Assembly (NCBI GenBank): GCA_052115395.1
Contig: JBFRGO010000001.1
Reading direction: 5' to 3' (one strand)
Source of the DNA: Noviluteimonas sp052115395
GTDB lineage: Bacteria > Pseudomonadota > Gammaproteobacteria > Xanthomonadales > Xanthomonadaceae
Length of the DNA: 64,000 nt
The stretch's first letter is position 1, and every line of letters begins with the position of its first letter. The position numbers and the translations under genes are program-made. The notes under the pieces were generated by a model, which worked only from the letters and a program-made list of their open reading frames with translations, ran no database searches and was not told the origin of the DNA. Shown here in pieces: positions 1 through 8,070 of the stretch.

Positions 1-285
1 TTGAACGCTTTCTTCGTACAAGGCCTGCGCGACCTTCGCCGGCCCGCGCGTATCGGACAAACCGCGCACGTGGATCTCGAAGCGTTCCTCGCCGCGCACG
101 ATCGTCATCGCTTCGTCGACGTGCACTTGCCGCGAGGCTTTCGCCCGTTGTCCGGCGATCTCGACCTTGCCGTTCTCGATGGCCTGCTTGGCCAGGCTGC
201 GCGTCTTGTAGAAGCGCGCGGCCCAAAGCCAGACGTCGATGCGGACGCCGGGTTGCGGCGCGGTGGCGGTGTGTTCGGTCGTCAC
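1..285 (-). CDS. hslR: Hsp15-like S4-domain RNA-binding protein (3' end beyond window)
   Basis: The visible N-terminal 95 codons encode an S4 RNA-binding domain with the Hsp15 signature RIDVWLWAARFYKTRSLA at about residues 16-33, followed by GKVEIAGQRAKASR. In E. coli, Hsp15 binds stalled 50S subunits carrying nascent-chain tRNA and helps recycle them. The only in-frame start near the S4 domain is GTG at 285-283. A TATATA stretch lies just upstream. The gene is cut by the window edge, so the basic C-terminal tail cannot be judged. The terminator of rplS lies immediately upstream, so this is a separate transcription unit. Confidence 0.85.
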   Translation of the reverse strand, partial: MTTEHTATAPQPGVRIDVWLWAARFYKTRSLAKQAIENGKVEIAGQRAKASRQVHVDEAMTIVRGEERFEIHVRGLSDTRGPAKVAQALYEESVQ

Positions 286-300
286 GGGTCTATATAAACA

Positions 301-326
301 AAACGACCGCCAAAAGGCGGTCGTTT
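301..326 (-). terminator. Rho-independent terminator after rplS
   Basis: A perfect hairpin, AACGACCGCC, AAAA loop, GGCGGTCGTT, is read on the minus strand and followed by TTTTG. It closes the rpsP-rimM-trmD-rplS unit 23 bases after the rplS stop. Confidence 0.85.
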
Positions 327-348
327 CGGGTGCATCGTGCGGGGAAGC

Positions 349-762
349 TTACTGCTGGGCAGCAGCGGCGGCGGCCGCAGCGGCCTTGGCCTTCGCGTTG
401 CCGGCCAGGTCTTCCTTGATGCGCGCAGCCTTGCCTTCCAGGCCACGGAGGTAATACAGCTTGCCCGAGCGGACGTCGCCGCGGCGCTTGACTTCGACCG
501 AGTCGATGGCGGCGCTGTGGGTCTGGAACACGCGCTCGACGCCGTAGCCGTGCGAGATCTTGCGCACGGTGAAAGCGGAGTTCAGGCCGGCGTTCTTCTT
601 GCCGATGACCACGCCTTCATAGGCCTGGATGCGTTCGCGGTTGCCTTCCTTGACCTTGACGTTCACCACGACGGTGTCGCCGGGGCCGAAATCGGGCAGC
701 TGGCGCTGGATCTGGTCGGTTTCGAAGTTCTGCAGCAGCGTATTGAGCGAGGGCTTGTTCAT
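349..762 (-). CDS. rplS: 50S ribosomal protein L19
   Basis: L19 lies at the 30S-50S interface. The start MNKPSLNTLLQNFE and the motifs PGDTVVVNVKVKEG, RIQAYEGVVI and KRRGDVRSGKLYYLRGL are those of the family. The ATG at 762 is chosen because the frame open upstream of it has no L19 similarity. The protein is 137 residues, longer than the roughly 115 of E. coli, because of a C-terminal run of lysine and about a dozen alanines, a low-complexity tail of unknown role. It is the last gene of the classical rpsP-rimM-trmD-rplS operon and is followed by a strong terminator. Confidence 0.97.
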   Translation of the reverse strand: MNKPSLNTLLQNFETDQIQRQLPDFGPGDTVVVNVKVKEGNRERIQAYEGVVIGKKNAGLNSAFTVRKISHGYGVERVFQTHSAAIDSVEVKRRGDVRSGKLYYLRGLEGKAARIKEDLAGNAKAKAAAAAAAAAQQ

Positions 763-909
763 GGGACGGCCTGTTGGTGTTCGCGCAGCTGCGCGACGCT
801 TGTTATCGGGCACCAGCGGAGGGCCGGTACCGGGGCTGTTGGAGCGAAGCCGCACATTCTAGCGGGCCATTGGGGCCCAATGCCAGCTTTTCTTTTGAGA
901 AGCCGGGAG

Positions 910-1677
910 TTACGCGTCGCCGTCGGGTTCTTCGATGCCCCGCATGTAACGGGCCCGGAAGTCCTCGAGCAGGCCGCGGTCGGCCTTGGGCAGGGCCTGT
1001 TCATCCAGCAGGTCCGGCCGGCGCAGCCAGGTGCGGCCGAGGCTTTCCATCCGCCGCCAGCGGGCGATCTGGGCGTGGTTGCCCGAGAGCAGCACGTCCG
1101 GGACCTTCCCGAGCGGGTGTTCGACCGGCCGCGTGTAGTGCGGGCAATCGAGCAGGCCCCCTTCGAAACTGTCCTGCAGCGCCGATTCGGCGTCGTTCAG
1201 CGCGCCCTCCTGGAGCCGGGCGACGGCGTCGACGAGGACCGCCGCGGCGAGCTCGCCACCGGAGAGCACGTAATCGCCGATGGACAACTCTTCGTCGACT
1301 TCGGCTTCGATCAGGCGCTCATCGACGCCTTCATAGCGGCCGCACAACAGGACCAAACGCGGCAGCGCCCCGAGCTCGCGCACCTTCGCCTGCGTCAGGC
1401 GCGTGCCCTGCGGGGTGAGGTAAACCACGTGCGCCTCGAGCGGATCGGCGGCGCGCGCGGCGGCGATGGCATCGCGCAGCGGATCGATCAGCATCACCAT
1501 GCCGGGGCCACCGCCGAACGGGCGGTCGTCCACGCGGCGGTAATTGCCGGGCGCGTAATCGCGCGGGTTCCACCCATGCAGCGACAGCAAGCCGCGTTCC
1601 TGCGCCCGCCCGACCACACCGAAGGCCGCGCATTGCGCGACGAATTCCGGGAACAGGCTGACGATGTCGACGCGCAT
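910..1677 (-). CDS. trmD: tRNA (guanine-37-N1)-methyltransferase
   Basis: TrmD methylates G37 of tRNAs reading CNN codons, which prevents +1 frameshifting. It is a SPOUT-family trefoil-knot enzyme. The protein starts MRVDIVSLFPEF and carries DDRPFGGGPGMVM, the SAM-binding knot LLCGRYEGVDERLIE and IGDYVLSGGELAA, all diagnostic. The length of 255 residues is normal. The ATG at 1677 lies two bases after the rimM stop, so translation is probably coupled. Confidence 0.97.
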   Translation of the reverse strand: MRVDIVSLFPEFVAQCAAFGVVGRAQERGLLSLHGWNPRDYAPGNYRRVDDRPFGGGPGMVMLIDPLRDAIAAARAADPLEAHVVYLTPQGTRLTQAKVRELGALPRLVLLCGRYEGVDERLIEAEVDEELSIGDYVLSGGELAAAVLVDAVARLQEGALNDAESALQDSFEGGLLDCPHYTRPVEHPLGKVPDVLLSGNHAQIARWRRMESLGRTWLRRPDLLDEQALPKADRGLLEDFRARYMRGIEEPDGDA

Positions 1678-1679
1678 GC

Positions 1680-2219
1680 TCAGAAGTCCGCGTCCCAGTC
1701 GACGGTGACCACGCCGGCATCGAAATCGACGGATTTGACGTAGTCCGGTTCGACGAACGGAATCATGCGTTCGCGATCGCCCTGCGCTACGAGCACGTCG
1801 TTGGCGCCGGTGGAAAACAGGTGGGAAACGGTGCCGAACGCCACGCCTTCCAGGTTCACCACGCGCAGGCCCTCGAGGTCGACCCAGTAATACTCGCCGG
1901 GCGCCGGTGGCGGCAGCGTGGAGCGCGGGACGTAGAGTTCGGTGCCGCGCAGTGCGTCGGCGGCGTCGCGGTCGGCGATGTCCGGAAGCACGGCGACGAC
2001 GCCTTTCGGCGTGACGCGGCCTTTCGCGCCGGTGCAGGTGCGCTCGCGGCCCTGCGCATCGCGCAAGGTCCACGGTTGGTATTTGAAGATGCGTTCCGGC
2101 GGGTCGGTGAAACTTTCGAGTTTCACTTCGCCCTTGATGCCGAAGCCGCCATGCAGCTTGCCGACCAAAAGCAGACGCCCCGCCAGAAGATCCTTCTGCG
2201 GGGCGTCTTGTTCACTCAT
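1680..2219 (-). CDS. rimM: Ribosome maturation factor RimM
   Basis: RimM assists 16S rRNA processing and assembly of the 30S head, where it binds S19. The N-terminal beta-barrel contains VGKLHGGFGIKGEVKLESFT (about residues 19-38), and the PRC-barrel half includes YYWVDLEGLRVV and IPFVEPDYVKSVD. The start MSEQDAPQKD at 2219 is chosen; upstream codons in the same frame overlap the rpsP end and look non-coding. The 179-residue length fits the family. It lies between rpsP and trmD in the conserved order. Confidence 0.96.
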   Translation of the reverse strand: MSEQDAPQKDLLAGRLLLVGKLHGGFGIKGEVKLESFTDPPERIFKYQPWTLRDAQGRERTCTGAKGRVTPKGVVAVLPDIADRDAADALRGTELYVPRSTLPPPAPGEYYWVDLEGLRVVNLEGVAFGTVSHLFSTGANDVLVAQGDRERMIPFVEPDYVKSVDFDAGVVTVDWDADF

Positions 2220-2254
2220 GAGATACGCGTCGCGCGTTGGCGCGACTGCGGAAC

Positions 2255-2512
2255 TCAGGCAGCCGGAGCGGCCTTGGCGGCCTGCCTGGCGAGATTGGCG
2301 ACCTTGTCGCTCATCTGCGCGCCCTGGCCGACCCAGAAATTCAGGCGTTCGGTGTTCAGTTCGACCGACTTCTCGGCGCCCGACGCGATCGGGTTGTAGT
2401 AACCCAGGCGCTCGATGTTGCGGCCGTCGCGCGCGCTGCGGCTGTCGGTGACGATGATGTGGTAGAAGGGGCGCTTCTTCGCGCCGCCGCGGGTAAGGCG
2501 AATCTTGACCAT
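2255..2512 (-). CDS. rpsP: 30S ribosomal protein S16
   Basis: S16 is an early assembly protein of the small subunit. The start MVKIRLTRGGAKKRPFYHI and the motif ERLGYYNP match the family. The 85-residue product ends in an alanine-rich stretch. It is the first gene of the four-gene operon. The ATG at 2512 is chosen over an upstream in-frame extension because family members begin at this MVKIRL. Confidence 0.97.
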   Translation of the reverse strand: MVKIRLTRGGAKKRPFYHIIVTDSRSARDGRNIERLGYYNPIASGAEKSVELNTERLNFWVGQGAQMSDKVANLARQAAKAAPAA

Positions 2513-2642
2513 GGTGCGGAGTTTCCTGTGTTGCCCAGTCGGCGGACGTGCCGAGGTAAGCCGGCGATTGTAGACCATTCGCCCGCACCGGGCCAAGCCG
2601 CGCGTGAAGGCGGCCGTGGCCGCCCTACCCGGCCGACGATCC

Positions 2643-4010
2643 TCAGCGGAACGGCATCCCGCCGCGGCCGCCCATCATCCCCTTCATCCCGCGCATGAGG
2701 CCCTTCATGCCGCCGCCGGCGAGCTTGCCCATCATCTTTTCCATTTGCTGGAATTGCTTGAGCAGCTTGTTGACGTCGGCCGGCGAGGTGCCCGAGCCCT
2801 TCGCGATGCGCGCGCGGCGCGAGCCGTTGAGCAGGTGCGGGTTGCGGCGTTCCTTCGGCGTCATCGAACCGATGATCGCCATCATCCGCGGCACTTCCTT
2901 GCCGGTGACCTGGTTCTTCAAATGTTCGGGCACCTGGCCCATGCCCGGCAGCTTGTCCATGAGCCCGTGCAGGCCGCCCATGTTCTGCATCTGCTCGAGC
3001 TGGTCGCGCATGTCCTCGAGGTTGAAGCGCTTGCCCTTGGCGACCTTCTCGGCGAGCTTGGCGGCCTTGTCCTTGTCGACCTGCTGCTCGACCTGCTCGA
3101 CCAGCGAGAGCACGTCGCCCATGTCGAGGATGCGGCTGGCGACGCGATCGGGATGGAAGACATCCAGGCCGTCGGGCTTTTCGCCGGTGCCGATGAACTT
3201 GATCGGCTTGCCGGTGATGTAACGCACCGACAATGCGGCGCCACCGCGCGCGTCGCCGTCGGTCTTGGTGAGCACCACGCCGGTGAGCGGCAGCGCATCG
3301 CCGAAATGTTTCGCGGTGACGGCGGCGTCCTGGCCGGTCATCGAGTCGACGACGAACAGCGTTTCGACCGGCGCGACCGCGGCATGCAGCGCCTGGATCT
3401 CGCGCATCATCGCTTCGTCGATGCTCGTGCGGCCGGCGGTGTCGACGATGAGCACGTCGGCGAAGGACTTGCGCGCATCGTCGATCGCCGCGCGCACGAT
3501 CGCCTCGGGCTTCTGCGAGGGATCGGACGGGAACCACAGCACGTCGACCTGCTGCGCGAGGGTCTTCAACTGTTCGATCGCGGCCGGGCGATACACGTCG
3601 GCCGACACCACCATCACCTTCTTCTTGCGGCGTTCCTTCAGGTGCTTAGCGAGCTTGGCGACGGTAGTCGTCTTGCCCGCGCCCTGCAGGCCGGCCATCA
3701 GGATCACGGCCGGTGCGGGAACGTTGAGGTTCAAATCGGCGGCCGCGGCGCCCATGACCGACGTGAGCTCGTCGCGCACGATCTTGATCAGCGCCTGGCC
3801 GGGCGTCAGCGACTTCAGGACTTCCTGCCCGACCGCGCGCACCTTGATGCGTTCGACCAGCGCCTGCACCACCGGCAGCGCGACGTCCGCTTCGAGCAGC
3901 GCGATGCGCACTTCGCGCAGCGCCTCGCGGATGTTCTCCTCGGTCAGGCGGCCACGGCCGCGCAGGCGCTCGATGGTGCCGGAGAGGCGCTGGGTCAGGG
4001 ATTCGAACAT
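2643..4010 (-). CDS. ffh: Signal recognition particle protein Ffh
   Basis: Ffh is the GTPase subunit of SRP. It binds 4.5S RNA and hydrophobic signal sequences and docks on FtsY. The N domain starts MFESLTQRLSGTIERLRGRG. The G domain shows GLQGAGKTTTVAKLA (P-loop), DTAGR, TKTDGDARGGAAL and the GTGEKPDGLDVF region. The M domain is methionine-rich at the C terminus (KGLMRGMKGMMGGRGG). The 455-residue length is normal. It is divergent from ypjD, with about 70 bases between them. Confidence 0.97.
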   Translation of the reverse strand: MFESLTQRLSGTIERLRGRGRLTEENIREALREVRIALLEADVALPVVQALVERIKVRAVGQEVLKSLTPGQALIKIVRDELTSVMGAAAADLNLNVPAPAVILMAGLQGAGKTTTVAKLAKHLKERRKKKVMVVSADVYRPAAIEQLKTLAQQVDVLWFPSDPSQKPEAIVRAAIDDARKSFADVLIVDTAGRTSIDEAMMREIQALHAAVAPVETLFVVDSMTGQDAAVTAKHFGDALPLTGVVLTKTDGDARGGAALSVRYITGKPIKFIGTGEKPDGLDVFHPDRVASRILDMGDVLSLVEQVEQQVDKDKAAKLAEKVAKGKRFNLEDMRDQLEQMQNMGGLHGLMDKLPGMGQVPEHLKNQVTGKEVPRMMAIIGSMTPKERRNPHLLNGSRRARIAKGSGTSPADVNKLLKQFQQMEKMMGKLAGGGMKGLMRGMKGMMGGRGGMPFR

Positions 4011-4045
4011 GGGGGTCTTGAAATGCGGCGAAAACCAGGCCGCGC

Positions 4046-4051
4046 AGTATA
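4046..4051 (-). promoter_or_regulatory. Candidate -10 element for ffh
   Basis: TATACT on the minus strand lies 35 bases upstream of the ffh ATG in the ffh/ypjD divergent gap. The -35 side is weak, so this is tentative. Confidence 0.35.
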
Positions 4052-4078
4052 GCCCTTGGGCCGTGGCACACTTCCGGC

Positions 4079-4861
4079 ATGACGCTCGCATTCATCACCG
4101 CCCTGGCCTACCTCTGCGCCGCCGGCTTGCTTGCCCGCGACGTCGCGCGCGATGCGCGCGGACGTGCGTGGCTGTTGCCCGCGTTGATCGCGTTGGCCCT
4201 GCACGTCGCCCTGCATGCGAGCACCTGGCATGGCGCCGGCGCGCTGGACCTGCACTTCTTCTCCGCCTTGTCGCTGGTCGGCCTGGGCATGGCCGTGCTG
4301 ACGACCGCGTTCGGCGCGAGCGGGCGGATGGCGGCCCTGGGCGTGATCGTGTTTCCGATCGCATCGGTGGTCGCAATCGCCTACGCATCGCGCGGGCACG
4401 TCAACACCACGCAACTGGACTGGCGCCTGCAATTGCATGCGTGGTGCGCGTTGCTCGCCTACGCCACGCTCGGGATCGCGGCCCTGATCGCAGTCCTGCT
4501 CTGGGCGCAGGAACGCGCACTGCGCCGCCGCGAATTCCACGGCTGGCTGCGCGCGATGCCGCCACTGACGCAACTGGAGTCGCTGCTGTTCCGCACGATC
4601 GCCGTCGGCTTCGCATTGCTGACGGCCACCCTGCTGACGGGCGTGCTCTTCGTCGAAAACCTGTTCGCCCAGCACCTGGTGCACAAGACGGTGTTGAGCG
4701 TCCTGTCGTGGCTGGCCTTCGGCGTGCTCCTGCTCGGCCGCTGGCGCTGGGGCTGGCGCGGGGCCAAGGCGGTCCGGTGGACCCTGGTGGCCATGGTCCT
4801 GCTGATGCTGGCCTTCTTCGGCAGCCAGTTCGTGCTTGAGATGGTGCTAAAGCGCGTCTAA
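4079..4861 (+). CDS. ypjD: CcsA/YpjD-family cytochrome c assembly membrane protein
   Basis: This 260-residue polytopic membrane protein has about eight hydrophobic segments. It resembles the CcsA/HemX/YpjD family next to ffh in many gammaproteobacteria. Visible family features are the histidine in a membrane segment at WRLQLHAWCALLAYATLG and the C-terminal LVHKTVLSVLSWLAFGVLLLGR segment in shortened form, with conserved HKT. CcsA proteins handle haem in cytochrome c maturation; a haem role for YpjD itself is inferred from similarity. The position divergent from ffh supports the assignment. Confidence 0.85.
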   Translation: MTLAFITALAYLCAAGLLARDVARDARGRAWLLPALIALALHVALHASTWHGAGALDLHFFSALSLVGLGMAVLTTAFGASGRMAALGVIVFPIASVVAIAYASRGHVNTTQLDWRLQLHAWCALLAYATLGIAALIAVLLWAQERALRRREFHGWLRAMPPLTQLESLLFRTIAVGFALLTATLLTGVLFVENLFAQHLVHKTVLSVLSWLAFGVLLLGRWRWGWRGAKAVRWTLVAMVLLMLAFFGSQFVLEMVLKRV

Positions 4862-4891
4862 GCGGCCGGTGGCATGGGAAGGCTGCTTTCA

Positions 4892-4915
4892 CAATAATTG
4901 CATTGACAACTATTG
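4892..4915. promoter_or_regulatory. Candidate MarR operator/promoter
   Basis: Two imperfectly palindromic 9-mers, CAATAATTG at 4892-4900 and CAACTATTG at 4907-4915, are centred 15 bases apart upstream of marR and overlap a TTGACA -35-like box at 4903-4908. Repeated inverted half-sites near the promoter are typical of MarR self-regulation. Binding is inferred. Confidence 0.5.
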
Positions 4916-4939
4916 CAGGGGCACGCATCATGCCGCCCC

Positions 4940-5386
4940 ATGTCGACGACCCCTCCCTGCAACGGCTCCTCCCTGGGCCTGCTTTTCCGCCAGGTGCGCG
5001 ACGCCATGTGGGCGCGGATGGAAGCCGAACTCGCGGCCAACGGCCACGACCTGAACTTCACCCAGTACATCACCCTCAAGACGCTGGCCCACGGGCCGGC
5101 GGGCGCGACCGAACTGGCGCGCGCGGCCTACCTGCATCCCGGCGCGATGACGCGCCTGCTCGACAAGCTCGAAGAGCGCGGCCTGCTCGCCCGTGAAGCG
5201 GTCCCCGGCGACCGCCGCGCGCTGACGATCATGCTGACCGACGCCGGCCGCGCGATGTGGAACGACATCGCGCCCTCCGCGCAACGCGTGCACGACCTCG
5301 CGATGGCGCACCTGAGCCCCACCGAACGCGACGAACTCCTCCGACTCCTTTCCCAGGTCCGCGACAACCTCGCGGCACAGGACTGA
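4940..5386 (+). CDS. MarR-family transcriptional regulator of the efflux operon
   Basis: This is a 148-residue winged-helix regulator. Visible family features are FTQYITLKTLAHGPAGATELAR, the recognition region GAMTRLLDKLEERGLL and the wing R-residues in VPGDRRALTIMLTDAG. MarR/EmrR proteins are dimeric repressors released by phenolic or lipophilic ligands. ATG 4940 (MSTTPPCNG) is preferred to the TTG at 4913. It is the first gene of a four-gene efflux unit and ends one base before the outer-membrane factor gene. Candidate operator half-sites lie 25-48 bases upstream, so autorepression of the whole operon is likely. Confidence 0.85.
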   Translation: MSTTPPCNGSSLGLLFRQVRDAMWARMEAELAANGHDLNFTQYITLKTLAHGPAGATELARAAYLHPGAMTRLLDKLEERGLLAREAVPGDRRALTIMLTDAGRAMWNDIAPSAQRVHDLAMAHLSPTERDELLRLLSQVRDNLAAQD

Positions 5387-5387
5387 C

Positions 5388-6848
5388 ATGCGCTTGCCCC
5401 TGATCCCCCTCGCCCTCGCCGCCACCGTCTTCATCGCCGGTTGCGCCAGTTCGCACGGCCTGGCCCCGGAAACGCAGCCGCGCGACGCGAACGCCACGCT
5501 CGCCACGAAGCAGTCCTTCGGCGCCGCCTCCGACGCGCAGTTCCCCGCGCACGATTGGTGGACCGCGTACGGCGATCCGCAATTGAACGCACTGATCGAC
5601 GAAGCGCTGGCCGGCACGCCGTCGCTGGCCGCCGCCGATGCGCGCGTGCGCCAGGCCGCCGCGCAGGCGGGCCTGGCCGATGCCGAACGCAAGCCGACGC
5701 TCGGCGCGAGCGCGCAATACCTCGGCCTGTTGGTTCCCGAAACGATCGCGCCGGAAAACTTCGGCGGCAAATACCAGGGCATCTTCCTGCTCGGGCTCAA
5801 CTTCAAGTGGAGCATCGACCTGTGGGGCGCGCACGCGGCGCAATGGCGCGGCGCACTCGACCAGGCGCGCGCCACCGAAGTGGACGCACAAGCCGCGCGC
5901 CTGATGCTGGCGGCCAACATCGCCCGCACCTACATCGCCCTGGCGCTCGCGCACGACGCGGCAGAAACGGCGAATGCCGAGGCGGCGCGCGGGTCGCGCC
6001 TGGCGTCGCTGTCGAAGCAGCGCGTCGACGCCGGCATCGACAACCAACTGCAATTACGCAACGCCGAAGCGAACGTCGGCGCGGCGAAACAACAGGCGCA
6101 AGCCGCCGAACACCAGGCGCAGCTCGCGCGCAATGCAATCGCCGCACTGCTGGGCAAGGGCCCCGATCGCGGCCTTGCGATCACCAAGCCTGCGCTGCTG
6201 CAGGCACCCGCCCCCGGCGTGCCCGATGTGTTGCCGAGCGACCTGCTGGGCCATCGCCCCGACGTCGTCGCCGCGCGCTGGCGCGTGGAAGCGGCGGGCG
6301 AATCCATCCACGTCGCGAAGGCCGCGTTCTATCCGGCGGTGAACCTCAACGCGCTCGTCGGGCTCGCATCCGGCCATCTGTCCGATCTGTTTTCCGGCGA
6401 CGCCGCGCTCGTCAACGGCGGTCCTGCGTTGAGCCTGCCGATCTTCGACGGCGGCCGCCTGCGCAACTCGCTCGCCAAGAGCGACGCTGCGTACGACCTG
6501 GCGGTGGCCGATTACGACCAGACGCTGGTCGGCGCGGTGCGCGAAGTCGCCGATGCCGTGCAATCGGCGCGCGCGCTCGAATCGCAACTGGCAACGCTCG
6601 CGCAGGCGCGCGAAGCGGCGCAATCGGCGTACTCGGTCGCTTCGCAACGTTACAAGGCAGGCCTGGGCACGCAACTCGACGTGCTGGCCGCGCAAGCCCC
6701 GTTGTTGCAGTTCGACCAGCAGATCGACGCGCTGCGCGCGCAACGCCTGCAGGCCACGGTCGACCTGCAGGGCGCGCTCGGCGGCGGATTGCAGATCGCC
6801 CATCCGGTCGCGCTCGACGCCGCGAACGCCCAAGCCTCCACGCACTGA
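5388..6848 (+). CDS. NodT/OprM-type outer-membrane efflux lipoprotein
   Basis: This is a TolC-like outer-membrane factor of the NodT lipoprotein group, 486 residues. A signal peptide ends in the lipobox FIAGC with Cys-19 as the lipidation site. Two OEP repeats follow, with typical motifs HDWWTAYGDPQLNALIDEAL, LGLNFKWSIDLWG, ALLGKGPDRG and LLGHRPDVVAARWRVEAAG. It should form the exit duct for EmrAB across the outer membrane. A 31-base gap separates it from emrA. Confidence 0.92.
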   Translation: MRLPLIPLALAATVFIAGCASSHGLAPETQPRDANATLATKQSFGAASDAQFPAHDWWTAYGDPQLNALIDEALAGTPSLAAADARVRQAAAQAGLADAERKPTLGASAQYLGLLVPETIAPENFGGKYQGIFLLGLNFKWSIDLWGAHAAQWRGALDQARATEVDAQAARLMLAANIARTYIALALAHDAAETANAEAARGSRLASLSKQRVDAGIDNQLQLRNAEANVGAAKQQAQAAEHQAQLARNAIAALLGKGPDRGLAITKPALLQAPAPGVPDVLPSDLLGHRPDVVAARWRVEAAGESIHVAKAAFYPAVNLNALVGLASGHLSDLFSGDAALVNGGPALSLPIFDGGRLRNSLAKSDAAYDLAVADYDQTLVGAVREVADAVQSARALESQLATLAQAREAAQSAYSVASQRYKAGLGTQLDVLAAQAPLLQFDQQIDALRAQRLQATVDLQGALGGGLQIAHPVALDAANAQASTH

Positions 6849-6879
6849 TCCCCTCTCCCACTTTCTCCCGCGCCCAACC

Positions 6880-8061
6880 ATGACCCAGCAAATCAATCCC
6901 AATGCCGCAGCGCCGGCCGGCGCAACGGTGAACAAGCGCAAGCGCGCGCTCACGATCCTCGCCCTCGTGGTCGTGGTCGCCGCCATCGCGTGGGCCGCGT
7001 ACTACTTCCTCGTCGCCCGTTGGCACGAAGACACCGACGATGCCTACGTCCTGGGCAACGTGGTTTCGATCACGCCGCAGACCCAGGGCACGGTCGTCAG
7101 CATCGGTGCCGACGATGGCATGAAGGTCGTCGCCGGCCAGGTGCTCGTGCAACTGGATCCCAACGACGCGCGCGTGGCCTACGAGCAGGCCGAAGCCAAC
7201 CTCGCCAACGCGGTGCGCCAGGCGCGCGGCCTGTACAGCGCGGTGGAAGCCAACCAGGCCGACATCGCCGCCCGTCGCGTCGCAGTGGAGCAGGCCAAGC
7301 AGGACGTCGCGCGCCGCGCGGGCCTGGTCGCCACCGGCGCGGTGGCCGCCGAAGAACTCGCGCATGCGCGCGACGAACTGGCGGCGGCGCAAGCCGCGCT
7401 GGCCGGTTCGAACGAGAACCTCTCGCGCAACCGTGCGCTCGTCGATGCGACCACCGTGCAGACGCAGCCGCAGGTCGCCGCCGCCGCCGCGCAGGTGCGC
7501 CAGGCGTATCTCAACCTGCAGCGCATGGCGATCGTCGCGCCGGTGACCGGTTATGTCGCCAAGCGTTCGACGCAGCTCGGCCAGCGCGTGCAGCCGGGCG
7601 TCACGCTGATGACCGTCGTGCCGCTGGAACAGGTGTGGGTGGAGGCGAACTTCAAGGAAACGCAGCTGGCCAACATGCGCATCGGCCAGCCGGTGGAACT
7701 GCATTCGGATCTGTACGGCAAGGACGTGCGCTTCGACGGCCACCTGGTGAGCCTCGGCCTGGGCACGGGTAGCGCCTTCGCGCTGCTGCCGGCGCAGAAC
7801 GCGAGCGGCAACTGGATCAAGATCGTGCAGCGCGTGCCGGTGCGCATCTCGGTCGACACGCAGCAGCTGAAGGAACATCCCTTGCGCCTGGGCCTGTCGA
7901 TGCATACCGATGTCAGCATCCGCGATCGCAGTGGTCCGCTGCTCGCCGATGCGCCGCCCGCCAAACCGCTGCTGACGACGAACGCGTACGCCAAGCAATT
8001 GGCCGACGCCAACGCGCGCATCGCGAAGATCGTCGAGGCGAATCTGGGCCGTCGCGGCTAA
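6880..8061 (+). CDS. emrA: EmrA-type membrane fusion (adaptor) protein
   Basis: This is a 393-residue periplasmic adaptor anchored by one N-terminal membrane segment (about residues 23-47). HlyD-family features are DTDDAYVLGNVVSITPQ, the lipoyl half-motifs around a long coiled-coil hairpin (residues about 100-200), then IVAPVTGYVAKRSTQLGQRV and QVWVEANFKETQL. It links the inner-membrane pump EmrB to the outer-membrane factor encoded just upstream. The ATG at 6880 follows the previous stop by 31 bases. Confidence 0.93.
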   Translation: MTQQINPNAAAPAGATVNKRKRALTILALVVVVAAIAWAAYYFLVARWHEDTDDAYVLGNVVSITPQTQGTVVSIGADDGMKVVAGQVLVQLDPNDARVAYEQAEANLANAVRQARGLYSAVEANQADIAARRVAVEQAKQDVARRAGLVATGAVAAEELAHARDELAAAQAALAGSNENLSRNRALVDATTVQTQPQVAAAAAQVRQAYLNLQRMAIVAPVTGYVAKRSTQLGQRVQPGVTLMTVVPLEQVWVEANFKETQLANMRIGQPVELHSDLYGKDVRFDGHLVSLGLGTGSAFALLPAQNASGNWIKIVQRVPVRISVDTQQLKEHPLRLGLSMHTDVSIRDRSGPLLADAPPAKPLLTTNAYAKQLADANARIAKIVEANLGRRG

Positions 8062-8070
8062 GCCACGCCC

